Source: Pseudoips prasinana
Taxonomy: Eukaryota; Arthropoda; Insecta; Lepidoptera; Nolidae
DNA length: 64,000 nt
Assembly (NCBI GenBank): GCA_951640165.1
Contig: OX621234.1
Coordinates: forward strand, 32,058,549-32,122,548
Reading direction: 5' to 3'
The notes under the pieces are model-generated. The model searched no databases. It was not told the origin of the DNA and saw only the letters and a program-made list of their open reading frames with translations. Below, piece by piece: positions 54,410 through 64,000 of this stretch. Numbering within the stretch: the first letter of the stretch is position 1; each line of letters begins with the position of its first letter. A program made the position numbers and the translations under genes.

Positions 54410-54943
54410 CTAACGGATTTCCAGAAAAACTATATGTTCGTCTGAAAATCCTTTGACAACCTTCTATCAAAATTATCCTTTTGTTTATTTTTCTTTTCGT
54501 TCACCACATCCTTTACAATTCCTTTCATTTTCTTATAATCATTTCAGGCCCTTTCTATATCCTCATTCGTCGCCTTATGCATTCGTTCGTTTGCTCGGGT
54601 GGCTAGCCAGTCTAATCACGCTTTCTTCTTTTCACATACAACTTTTTGTACACTTTTATCCCACCAAATATTCTTCATCTTTCTTCCTCTTTTTCTCTTT
54701 ATTACACCACATACTTCACCAGCTACACTCACCACACCTTCTTTGACTACCTTACATAGCTCTTCTACTTCTCTTATGTCTTTAGATCCCGCAAACTTCT
54801 CAACCAACTTACTTTTGTACTCATCTGCCACTTCTTCCTCTTGCAGTTCCTCTACTTTTATTCTCTCTAGTACACTTTTAGTCTCAGGGACTCGGTGGCG
54901 CCATCCTTTGAATAGACCACTTATTCGGCTCATTACCAGAAAG
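54410..54943 (-). repeat. Parent arm of the LINE inverted duplication
   Basis: 534 bp encoding the linker after the endonuclease ('SGLFKGWRHRVPETKSVLE' to 'CEKKKA' stop, and beyond). It is the inverse of 55376-55909. I spotted one mismatch (t/a at about 54470, in 'atcctttgac' against 'atccttagac'). Confidence 0.85.
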
Positions 54944-55375
54944 TGGTCTGTATGGATTGCGGTCCCACGATAGACTCTTGTGTCTAGAACATTCTTTCTC
55001 AGTCTTTCATCTACAATCACGAAGTCAATCATACTCTTTCTCACATTTTTCCTCTCTCGTGTAAACGTATGGATTCTTTTATGTTCAAACATAGTATTTG
55101 TAACACAAAGACCCCATTCCAAACATATCTCAAGCAGACTGTACCCATTCTCATTCTCACTCTCGTCACCGAATTGACCTAGTACTCTTTCAAAACCATC
55201 ACGTTTTACCCCAACCCATCCATTAAAATCACCTAACATTATTACTCTTTCATTATACTGACTTAACCGCAACACATCTCTCAGGGTCTCCCAGAATGCC
55301 TTTCTTTCCTCTTGTTCTCGCTGTATTACAACTGCACCCATATCTACAGGAGCGTACACTCCTACTAGGAAGATA
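54944..55375 (-). pseudogene. LINE endonuclease, central and C-terminal part
   Basis: 'YAPVDMGAVVIQREQEERK', 'ERVIMLGDFNGWVGVKRDG' (GDFN motif), 'ENGYSLLEICLEWGLCVTN', 'MIDFVIVDERL', 'AIHTDHFLVMSRI' (SDH-like catalytic His). These are the ordered motifs of AP-type LINE endonucleases. Confidence 0.75.
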
Positions 55376-55909
55376 CTTTCTGGTAATGAGCCGAATAAGT
55401 GGTCTATTCAAAGGATGGCGCCACCGAGTCCCTGAGACTAAAAGTGTACTAGAGAGAATAAAAGTAGAGGAACTGCAAGAGGAAGAAGTGGCAGATGAGT
55501 ACAAAAGTAAGTTGGTTGAGAAGTTTGCGGGATCTAAAGACATAAGAGAAGTAGAAGAGCTATGTAAGGTAGTCAAAGAAGGTGTGGTGAGTGTAGCTGG
55601 TGAAGTATGTGGTGTAATAAAGAGAAAAAGAGGAAGAAAGATGAAGAATATTTGGTGGGATAAAAGTGTACAAAAAGTTGTATGTGAAAAGAAGAAAGCG
55701 TGATTAGACTGGCTAGCCACCCGAGCAAACGAACGAATGCATAAGGCGACGAATGAGGATATAGAAAGGGCCTGAAATGATTATAAGAAAATGAAAGGAA
55801 TTGTAAAGGATGTGGTGAACGAAAAGAAAAATAAACAAAAGGATAATTTTGATAGAAGGTTGTCTAAGGATTTTCAGACGAACATATAGTTTTTCTGGAA
55901 ATCCGTTAG
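55376..55909 (+). repeat. Inverted copy of the LINE linker inserted in its endonuclease
   Basis: Exact-length (534-bp) inverse of 54410-54943, so here the LINE linker reads on the plus strand. The 10-bp sequence taggaagata flanks it directly on both sides (55366-55375 and 55907-55916), like a target duplication. Without it the endonuclease frame is continuous. Both copies share the same in-frame stops. Confidence 0.85.
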
Positions 55910-55916
55910 GAAGATA

Positions 55917-56344
55917 CGGGTCATACCAACTTTCATTCTCAACCACATTACTCTTGCATTCACGCATTCGAACTCAGTCACACACTCAGACATACTTGTC
56001 GAAAGAATGAGACCCTCACCTTGGCAAGCTCGGGTGGTGTTCGGTACTCCAGACCAATACGCCGTGTATAGTCCGTGTTTTGTAGTATCACACCCTTTCC
56101 GCTTCGTCTCATTCACACACAACACGTCGATCCGCTTTTCACTCATCAGCTGACATACTTCGTCCATCTTACCTTCTATTCCTCCTCCAACATTCAACGT
56201 AGCAAAACGGCTCTCCGTTGACCACTTTTCACCTCTCTGGGAAACGAGACGTGACGGGTGGCGGACCACGTCGTCGCCATTTAAAGGATTAAAAGTAATT
56301 GTATCCATTGCGTTCCCACGAGTATTAGGGACTAAACGGTCCAC
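55917..56344 (-). pseudogene. LINE endonuclease, N-terminal part
   Basis: Starts MDRLVPNTRGNAMDT; the domain begins 'RFATLNVGGGIEGKMDEVC', 'RIDVLCVNETKRKG' (catalytic Glu in NETK), 'GEGLILSTSMSE', 'MWLRMKVGMTRIF', and is then cut by the inverted insertion. This is the metal-binding half of the AP endonuclease. Confidence 0.75.
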
Positions 56345-56744
56345 CCTCGCAGAGCCCTATACGGGGGTAAGGCGGATCCATGCTGTGTCCTATGACCGCC
56401 AACATAGACACCCTCCGTTATCGACCAAAATACCCTCTGGCCAAGGATCCCTCAGCACGGGTCGGATAACACTTTGGATCGGGGTTTTGTTTCAGGTATG
56501 CTCCCTCGGACTAAATAGCTCACTTGTGCTCGTCCCCTGCGTCTCAGTGAGCGTACAGTAAGCCAGCTAACTCGGCCTGTGAGCGCCGCCGTTGGTATGC
56601 ATAATTATGCCTACTCTTCCGCCGCCGCTCTAAGTTACTATCCTGTACTGATAGTAACTATGCTATCGTAGGCCTCTGATGAATCCTAAGATTCTAGAGC
56701 CCCCGATAGAGGCAGTTTAAGGTCATACCCGGGACCATAAATAC

Positions 56745-57540
56745 ATTTATTATTATAATTGTATTTCTTTGTAGTTAGTGTGAATATGGTAACCTGAGTA
56801 ACTTCTCGGGGGGAGGGTATATGTAGATCAGCGTTGCACCGGACCACAGCCTATGATAAGTACTCAGTAGTAATGTAATAGAATAGAGTAAAAGAAAAAA
56901 GTAATAGTACTCAGGAGGGAATTATGCTTTTTTGCTCACTGGGTAGAATAAACACGCAGTGTGAACAGTTTTTTATATCGCAACATATTTTTATTATGCC
57001 GTTTATAATTCACTACTGGTCGCGGCATTACTGAATCACAATCAATTAACTACATTAAATTAACCACATTGAGTAATCTCTAACTAGCACAAACCTATTA
57101 CGACATAAGATAGGTCCAACCCAGCCAAATCTTTAAAACAAAAAAATACTTTGGCACAACGATCGATTGGAGATATTGGATAGGCTATATTAATTTCAAA
57201 TGTTAAAATAAAAGCTGTGTTAAAGATTACCATGACTTTTGGTAAGTTTTGATATTCAATAATTTCTTTTTAAGTTTTTTTTATTTTCAATAAACTTATA
57301 TTATATTTACAATAATGCATGCCGTACCACGAAAACCTCACAGGGTTTATCTGGGTACCGGCGAGCCGTTCACGTATACCGTATTACACGGTTAGTACAT
57401 AGGAAGGTATAATTGATACATAGTAGCTAGATACAAAATTCAGTTATTACAATATAAAATATACAATACAATAATAACAAAAATATACAAAATAATAATC
57501 TAAGGCGTTTTACAATAATTTTCAATAAAACAATCTATTT
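56745..57540. other. Gene-free intergenic DNA
   Basis: The first 200 bp may still be LINE leader. Otherwise unassigned. Confidence 0.35.
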
Positions 57541-57544
57541 GGTA

Positions 57545-57625
57545 ATAAATAAAATAAAATAAATAAATAAAAAAGGATTTTATTCACGTAGACTTTAAAA
57601 AAGCGCTTGTAAATAGTCAGAACAT
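57545..57625 (+). repeat. Dispersed repeat E
   Basis: An AAAT run then 'ggattttattcacgtagact', 'aagcgcttgtaaatagtcag', 'aacatgtttgtag'. Closest to 38398. Confidence 0.65.
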
Positions 57626-57859
57626 GTTTGTAGTAATATAGTTGTATACATTAGATATTATTTCTAGTAACATAGATATTTAGGTACATCTTGTATGAAA
57701 ACATTTATAAAATTTATTTTATTACAGAAATGATATTTAGCTAGCTCGTATCAAGTTATAGTCAAGAGATTATCTAGTTATCTAGTTTAAGTCTAATATT
57801 TTTACTACATATTGTCAATGGTTCTGTCTATATTAAAGGTATTATTATTATGACGGACC

Positions 57860-58030
57860 TTGTGTTAATAACGACGGTCGCGCTTTAATGCTACCACCGG
57901 ATCCAATGCGCCCCAACTGAGAAGACCCAGCGAAACAAACTCAGTGGGTTCATCTACTACCGGTTTCAACACGACCCAGTTGAGACGGTCCGGCGAAACA
58001 TACTCAAGCGGGCATGAACACGGGATTTGG
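57860..58030. repeat. GC-rich block with a diverged 67-bp direct repeat
   Basis: 'caactgagaagacccagcga aacaaactcagtggg' (57914) recurs as 'cagttgagacggtccggcga aacatactcaagcggg' (57979). The GC level is far above the flanks. It is probably an old repeat; no coding was recognised. Confidence 0.5.
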
Positions 58031-58039
58031 TCCAATTAG

Positions 58040-58790
58040 AGTAATTATTTAGTAGGCAAACACAATATATGCTCGATCGGTTGTCTGAATGCTTATTATT
58101 TTAGATTATATTTAGGTATACAAAAGAAAAACTTCGAAACAATAACATTATTCATTTTGAGACAGAGTCAATAATTTTAAATTAAGTATATGATAGCAAT
58201 CATTTACAGATAGTTCACGTAACACAGCAGATCAGTCATGTCTTTATGGCTACAAGATCTCCAGCGAGCAATATGCAGGTAGGAAGTGAGAGCCAGACGT
58301 CTTTGTCATCATTGGTAACAAACTGTAGCCTAATTCATTAGTTTAATCATTATAGTCCTGAACATCTGTTTCACTACTTTCGTTGTCATACTTTCTTAGT
58401 TTATATTTTAATTAATGTTGCCGATTTTCGCTATAGCCCGCCTAACCGCCACATATCCTGTATATGGTGGTCAGTTCTATAGTAAGATACCAGACCCGAG
58501 AATGATATTTTTTTTCTACATGTTTGAATTGGATGTTTCATATTATTCCATTGAAAACTAGTCAAAAATGATTTTTGTAATAATTGTTCTGGAACACGGG
58601 AAATTTAAGCAATAATCGAAATAGGTATAAAGGCACTTATTGGATTGTCGATAATGATATTATTGTACGGGTAGCGAAAAATACTTACCGACACAGCGCA
58701 CCTCTATTGTTTTCTTTAAATAAATAGAATTAAATCCGCAACGTCTAACACTATTTTAGTTTTATCTAAACAAAAATTCTGTAAGTTGGA
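58040..58790. other. Gene-free intergenic DNA
   Basis: Nothing recognised. Confidence 0.4.
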
Positions 58791-58792
58791 CT

Positions 58793-58865
58793 CCAACTTG
58801 AATGGTTAGCCGAATGACGTTCACTGCTGGACAAAGGCTTCCGCAAAGTTCTCCACAATAGAACT
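58793..58865 (-). mobile_element. RTE-like LINE 3' tip
   Basis: 'gttagccgaatgacgttcac', 'tgctggacaaaggcttccgc': the end of the RTE C-terminal coding on the minus strand, about 70 bp. Confidence 0.5.
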
Positions 58866-58869
58866 GTGC

Positions 58870-59850
58870 CTGTTAAGTATCGAACGCTTGTTATTATTAC
58901 CTGTCTTTTGTGCGGCTTGAAACTAATATTATCACCCGGGCGAAATGCGGGTAGTTGTAGAAAACTCCGGATGTAGTTCACTTTTAGTTAGTTTATTCAA
59001 TAGTGAAGTTAGCTGTTAGGGCAGGATATTTTCTGACCTACAGATATGTTTTTGAATGTTTGGCTTTAAGGTATTAACTAACAATATTGTTTAAGTTCAT
59101 AAATTATTTACTAACAAAAATGGATTGTAATGATCTGAAATAAATTATATTATTATTATTATAGGTTGTATTACCAATTGATAAGTAGTTCTTGATTTTT
59201 ATTTATTTTGGTTTCTAAAGTCTGTGTAGGTTTACGTAGGTATCGGCCATGACGTATTTTCAATCATAGATCCAAAAACATTATTGCATTCATTGCAAAT
59301 TACAACTATTTTATATCATTGTAGCTAGTTATTTAATTTAATTAATAATTACCGCGTAATGACTTTGATTGAGATTTGAGATTCATTAAAGTAACCAAGT
59401 CAAATCCAACAATTGCAAAGGCCAACTCACCATTGAAAGTTATTTTAAGATATATTCAAAAGCAAAACGAGGATGTCTTTCTAATGCCATCAGAATATAG
59501 TGACATCTATTGGATACTACATGCAAATACTATGCCAACTATAGCACCAAGCCGAGAACAAACTAAAAGAAAGTATTTGGACCGGGAATAATATCTTGAC
59601 CTGTCAAGGATCTCATTAGGGACAGATCCAAGCGGTCATTATGGTCGGTCTCGCTTTGGACACCCGCTGAACTATTTTGTATTTCAAGCAAGTTAGTTGT
59701 TAAAATTTTCAGTAATGTTGATATATTATGTAACCTAAAATTAATTTAAAATACACTATATTACCTAAAATATACAATGATATATTAAATTATATTGCAA
59801 AATACAAATCATAATAGAGGTAAATAGAATAACTAATCTTATATTATCTA
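58870..59850. other. Mostly gene-free; one unexplained frame
   Basis: A 71-codon plus-strand frame (59376-59591, MRFIKVTKSNPTIAKANSP...) is less AT-biased than its surroundings and has 'MPSEYSDIYWILHANTMP'. No domain recognised; it may be a transposon remnant. Confidence 0.3.
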
Positions 59851-59854
59851 TATA

Positions 59855-60140
59855 TATAATAAAATCGTAGGAAAACCAATATTTTTTTAAAAGGATACTT
59901 TGGGTGTGATTTACAATCGATATCGAAGCCAAAAATATAGTTTTTAGAATTTTTGTCTGTTTTTCTGTATGTATGTCCGGGCTAAACTCAATAAGCACTG
60001 CATGGATTTACTTCAAATTTTGCATGAATATTACGCAGAGGTCGGGTCAACATATAGGCTACATACTATCACCTACGGGGGAGGAGCTGTGATAATTTAT
60101 AAACTTTTAATGCAGGTAAAACCGCGGGGCACAGCTAGTT
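59855..60140 (+). mobile_element. CTAG-ended Helitron-like element
   Basis: Starts in 'tatatataataaaatcgtag', contains 'gtctgtttttctgtatgtat', and ends 'aaaccgcggggcacagctag' (60138). It shares its 3' 80 bp with 47455-47536. Confidence 0.5.
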
Positions 60141-60623
60141 TATTAATACAAATATATGCATGGATTGAATAAAAGCAAAGAACAACTTTAGGTTACGTTG
60201 TATAATAATATAATGTCATTTTATATGCGCATTTTATATACAGAAACATCGTAAGTTTAACGGCAAAGGCAGCGGTCGCAGTGCCGACGTCGTGTGCAAC
60301 CACACGTTGCAATCCAATTTAAGTTCACATGTTATGTTACTCTTAGAAATAAACTTCAAAATATATTAATAAGGTCGATATACTACTATTTTCTTCGATA
60401 TCATATGTAAGTAAAACAATTATGAATATACAGGAGCTACGAACATCTGTAAAAATAAAACTATATTTAATATGTACTGGGGTGATTCGAAAAAAATAGT
60501 GAAGGAAATAGTACAGTATTTTTCCAGTCGAAGGATATCATATTTTGTAACTGTCGTGTTGGCAGTCAAACAAACATATTATCATGTGGTCCGTTTTTTT
60601 GATTGCTGAAACGACTAATCACT

Positions 60624-60665
60624 AATGTAATATTACCGGCTTGTATTAGCCGGTAATATTACATT
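60624..60665. repeat. Perfect 42-bp hairpin
   Basis: 18-bp perfect arms (aatgtaatattaccggct) with a 6-base loop. Confidence 0.7.
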
Positions 60666-60925
60666 TTAGACACACATTATCTTATTTGCGCGTTTCCGGC
60701 CCTTTCCCTATCCTCAATGTCCTTTGAACAACATTATCATTATTTATTTATTTAATTTATTCAGAAACAAACAGCCATATAAAGAAAGATACGCTTAAAA
60801 AATAACTTAATCTATTATGAGTATTCATTACCTTAAATACTTCATAAACATTGATCTTTATCGAAGATGGTTGATGATTGTTGTTGGTGATTGCTCTTAA
60901 TTATTATAAAAATGTATGTTACACT

Positions 60926-61100
60926 AGCTGTGTTTCGCGGTTTTACCCGCATTAAACTTGATAAAATATAGCCTATGTATTAATCCAGGGTCTCAGCTAA
61001 CTCCATACTAAATGTTAAAATCACTCCAGCCGTTTAGACGTGAAGAAGTAACAAACATACACATTCACACAAACTTTCGCCTTTATAATATTAGTGCGAT
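60926..61100 (-). mobile_element. Helitron-like short element, minus strand
   Basis: 'actagctgtgtttcgcggtt', 'ctccagccgtttagacgtga', 'actttcgcctttataatatt': matches 25754-25945. Confidence 0.55.
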
Positions 61101-61109
61101 TAAATAAAA

Positions 61110-61555
61110 TAGTTCCTTCGTTGATTTAAAATAAGAAGATATTTGTTTGAAAACATTATTCAAATATAATATCGGTCCAGTTTCATCCCGGAAATGCAGT
61201 TTTAAGTATTTTCCTTCAATACTTCACTACAGATATCGATGTATCACCTCACTTAAGAAACTTCGCTTAAAGTTAGCTGCCGTTTTGTCAAAGCCTATAT
61301 GTAGGCATTAGCTTTCAATCTGAAACAATTAAAAGAAATTGCCACCATTAAGACCGCGTCTCACTTTCCTCTTAAGCTTAAAGAAGAAAACCATACTTAT
61401 CTTATTTTTGGGTTTTGCGAGGCAGGTTAGCCCTAGTGTAAAAGCCATAAGAATGCTTATGCTCATTTTTGTATTTTACTTTAGTAACTAGATAAAAGGA
61501 TTTATGTAACTTTACTTTGGATAATAAATTATTCTTATACTATACCCTCAACTGA
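61110..61555. other. Gene-free intergenic DNA
   Basis: Nothing recognised. Confidence 0.35.
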
Positions 61556-61559
61556 AGTG

Positions 61560-61700
61560 TTATTTCCAACAATTTGTGTGACCCATAAATAGTTTTTCTG
61601 AGGCTGGATGTAATTTGTGTCTGTCTATTATATGTTTGTGAAGTACTTCGTGACGCAGGGATTATATTCCATTATAAGGGCGGTGTCATTAAAAAAAATC
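61560..61700 (+). mobile_element. SINE family B, 3' half
   Basis: 'gtgtgacccataaatagttt', 'tctattatatgtttgtgaag', 'cgcagggattatattcca', poly-A: the second half of the 34688 element without its tRNA head. The 'cggcggtgtcatt' motif is repeated after the A-run. Confidence 0.65.
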
Positions 61701-61867
61701 GGCGGTGTCATTAACCAATTTCTTGAATTTTGATTACGTCAAATTCCTTTAACATGTTAATTTTTTATTATTTTAAGTACGCCTTGAATTTATATACTCA
61801 CAATAAAAGAGGCGTGGATTATTCTTGCGTACGCGTTATTTAGTTAACATATATTATATAGTTTACA

Positions 61868-62125
61868 TTGACGGTCACCGTAGCCTAGTTGGTAGTGCTC
61901 CTGCCTACGAAGCTGGTGGTTCTGGGTTCGAATCCCGGTAAGTGCAAATATTTGTGTGATGAGCACGAATATTTTTTTCTGAGTAATGGATGTTTTCTAT
62001 GTATTTAAGTATTTATCTATCTATATAAGTATGTATAGCGTCGCCTGGTACCCATAGTACAAGCTTTGCTTAGTTTGGGGCTAAGATGATCTGTGTGACA
62101 TTGTCCCCATATATTATTATATTTT
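61868..62125 (+). mobile_element. tRNA-headed SINE, full length
   Basis: The head 'accgtagcctagttggtagt' and box B gggttcgaatcccgg (61925) are tRNA-like. The body 'gtgatgagcacgaatatttt' is shared in part with the 28738 copy, and the tail 'cccatagtacaagctttgct tagtttggggctaagatgat' is the family A tail. This links the two head types to one tail. Confidence 0.75.
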
Positions 62126-62129
62126 ATTG

Positions 62130-62655
62130 ATACCTGTTAATACTTCTAGAGTGGCATTAAGTAAAAACAAGCCGTTTTCTTCCCTTATCGCACTCCGTCG
62201 GTGTACTCGACAGAGTCCATAAGATGATTTTGTACACACCATTTTATACGCAATTAACTATAGAGTATTGGGTATTATACTTCTTTCAAATAAAAACTTA
62301 GCTTTAACTTAGTAAAGGCTTTATTAGTTTGATAGTGCGTGAATTCATTCATCCAAAGGAGAATTTAAAATAGAATGAAAACGTTCTTATGTGACCGCAA
62401 CGGAAATTACGTGAATTCAAAGTGAATGCCAGTGCAAATTCTATTGTAGATGTTATGTGCATTTGTTGCTGTTTTGGTTAAAGTTTTTACAGTAGTTGTA
62501 TAGTTCTATGGGTAGGTTGACTGAGATTGTTCTTCCAACATTCAGATTATGCTGCAGGTAATATCAATATTAATCTAAATATCACATGGAGATATACTAT
62601 TAGTCATTTTTATTCATGTCACCAATGTCAGTTAACAATTTCATTGATTTTATAT
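62130..62655. other. Gene-free intergenic DNA
   Basis: Nothing recognised. Confidence 0.35.
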
Positions 62656-62659
62656 ATTT

Positions 62660-62790
62660 TTTTTAATCGGGTCTAGTCCCTCGTTCTTACCCACCACTGC
62701 AACTCCTGTAAGCCAGGATCTTCAGTGGCACTCAATGAAATGACACAGATTGGCTTTAACTGTCTTGGATTTGCAACGAATTTTTGAAAT
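62660..62790 (+). repeat. Dispersed repeat, inverted relative to 7140-7290
   Basis: 'cttacccaccactgcaactc', 'ctgtaagccaggatcttcag', 'tggcactcaatgaaatg' are the complement of the 7140-7290 block. Confidence 0.55.
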
Positions 62791-62799
62791 TTTCTTTAT

Positions 62800-63560
62800 A
62801 TGTAATCGTAACGTAAATACATATATCATAATTGAAGACAGGATTAATAGAGTGTTTTTGTGTTCTGCTGTCCTATCTCTTAGACACAACTAAACGATAT
62901 CGGGATGGGCAGGAATAAAATAAAACAAAAAAGAATGACAAATCCAATTTATATGTATGCTATTCAAAAAACATTAGAAGGGTTGTCGTTAAATGGACAA
63001 TCCTTTATTCTAATTCTCTGCCTAAAAATATTCAAATGTATATTAAAAACCGGTAATATTGAAATTTTCAGTTAGAATTGAGTCGGCCACAAGGCTTTGG
63101 TAAAACAAAATCAAATTGCACGCAGTCTGCAATTTGGCTGTACCTAAAATTACAAAGCGCAAAGTAACTAATACTTACTAGAATATTTTGTTACAGGATA
63201 TAAACTGAGAGCTCAGTTACAATGGCACGCCGGAATGCCTAAAATTTGTACGGAGGACAAATGAATAACAATTTGTGCTTCCTAAAAAATTTATACGCGT
63301 AAAACAGCTCTCACTACACTTTACCGAGCATTGCAACCTAAATCATGTTATCTACAGTTGCCATAAAGTATTCCTGCTTAGACATTTCTAATTATGAATT
63401 TCTGTTTTCTATTGCATTCCAAATGATTGTGTATAAACAACTTTACATATTAACCTGAATTAACATTCGCCACTCAAATGTAATTTAAATTCGAACGAAA
63501 TAAATAATTTGATAAATTTTGTGTTCATTAGGACGTCAATGTATACGTATATTAAATTAA
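62800..63560. other. Gene-free intergenic DNA
   Basis: Nothing recognised. Confidence 0.35.
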
Positions 63561-63564
63561 TATG

Positions 63565-63881
63565 GTTATTATCTATACAAATAAATAAAATTGGAGTGTC
63601 TGTTTGTAATATTGAAATAGCCGGTTTTTACTACATAAATATTAATATATATACGGTACATACACCAAAATAACATTTTTTACAATTTTTGTCTGTCTGT
63701 CTGTCTGTTTGTTCCAGCTAATCTCTGAAATGGCTGGACCGATTTTGACGGGATTTTTATTGGCAGGTAGCTGATGTAATAAGGAGTAACTTAGGCTACT
63801 TTTTAGAAAAAGTCTGTTATTTTACTAAAAATCTAAATAAATTAATTAACACGCGGATGAAGTCGCGGGCACAGCTAGTTA
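63565..63881 (+). mobile_element. CTAG-ended Helitron-like element
   Basis: Starts 'tctatacaaataaataaaat', has a GTCT microsatellite (63690-63708), 'atggctggaccgattttgac', and ends 'aagtcgcgggcacagctagt'. Its end matches that of the 31915 element, so they are probably related. Confidence 0.55.
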
Positions 63882-64000
63882 AATATAAAAATTCTATGTA
63901 GGACTGCTCTAAAAAAGTAGTAGATATGATTTTAAGTTTGTAGAAGACTACGATATCAATTATTTTTTCTTTTTTTTGAGCAGAAAATTGACTCCACTCC

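Larger units (their letters stand above)
52640..56740 (-). mobile_element. Decayed endonuclease/RT LINE (RTE-like) with inverted self-insertion
   Basis: Minus-strand non-LTR retrotransposon. Its 5' leader (about 56740-56345) is GC-rich. A single ORF follows: apurinic-type endonuclease (56344-54950), linker, reverse transcriptase (54145-52665). The 3' end has 'ggcgtgagtctatgtatgta', a TATG/TACA microsatellite typical of RTE-type tails. The endonuclease resembles the CFDP2/BovB type. The ORF has several stops (for example at 54614-54616) and a frameshift near 53755. An inverted copy of its own middle (55376-55909) interrupts the endonuclease. Confidence 0.75.

Noticed and set aside
55253..55720. 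155-codon minus-strand frame duplicating one at 54599-54973 plus
   Set aside because: It is the antisense of the inverted LINE segment, explained by the inverted duplication.
60624..60665. TAATATTAC in a stem-loop, as in replication origins of circular ssDNA viruses
   Set aside because: The nonamer lies in both arms of the stem, not in the loop, and no Rep-like coding is nearby.
61868..61945. Possible tRNA gene (gggttcgaatcccgg)
   Set aside because: Same reason: it is the head of a full-length SINE with the family A tail.

Overview
This is AT-rich animal nuclear DNA, almost certainly from a moth or butterfly. The evidence is spliced exons with GT/AG boundaries, a long gene desert full of fossil transposons, and repeat families typical of Lepidoptera: tRNA-headed SINEs, RTE-type LINE tails ending near ATC runs, and elements ending in GC-rich '...gcgggcacagctagt'. 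There are no operons and no rRNA, and every tRNA-like sequence I examined is the head of a SINE.

Only two host genes are well supported. On the minus strand at 2288-4048 is a four-exon gene for a RIIa-domain (RIIAD1-like) protein, probably a sperm-flagellum or cilium component. On the plus strand at 48113-49546 is an intronless gene for a secreted acid lipase (LIPA/lipase-3 family, alpha/beta hydrolase) with all catalytic residues and an unusual N-terminal extension. A few short candidate exons (44792-44835, 51753-51952) and open frames are listed at low confidence.

The rest is transposon strata. 7449-14338: an LTR retrotransposon with near-identical 358-bp LTRs. Its interior has no intact coding, but holds two tandem-repeat arrays and a badly decayed Jockey/CR1-like LINE. 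14646-15120: a SINE split by an RTE tail. 15402-15541, 22558-25034 and 30505-30642: three copies of one MITE; the middle copy is split by a 2.3-kb inverted-repeat transposon (22678-25013). 20131-20862: a PIF/Harbinger-like element with TAA target duplications. 31915-33256: a Helitron-like element with internal repeats. 52640-56740: a decayed endonuclease/RT LINE on the minus strand that contains an inverted 0.53-kb copy of its own middle.

Throughout there are hairpins, SINE copies (at least three families) and truncated LINE ends. The strongest leads are the inverted self-insertion inside the LINE, the young LTR element carrying an old dead LINE as cargo, and the unclassified inverted-repeat transposon whose ends are fixed by the MITE it interrupts. 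All coordinates, identities and family names were read by eye. Family names rest on recognised protein motifs, not on searches.
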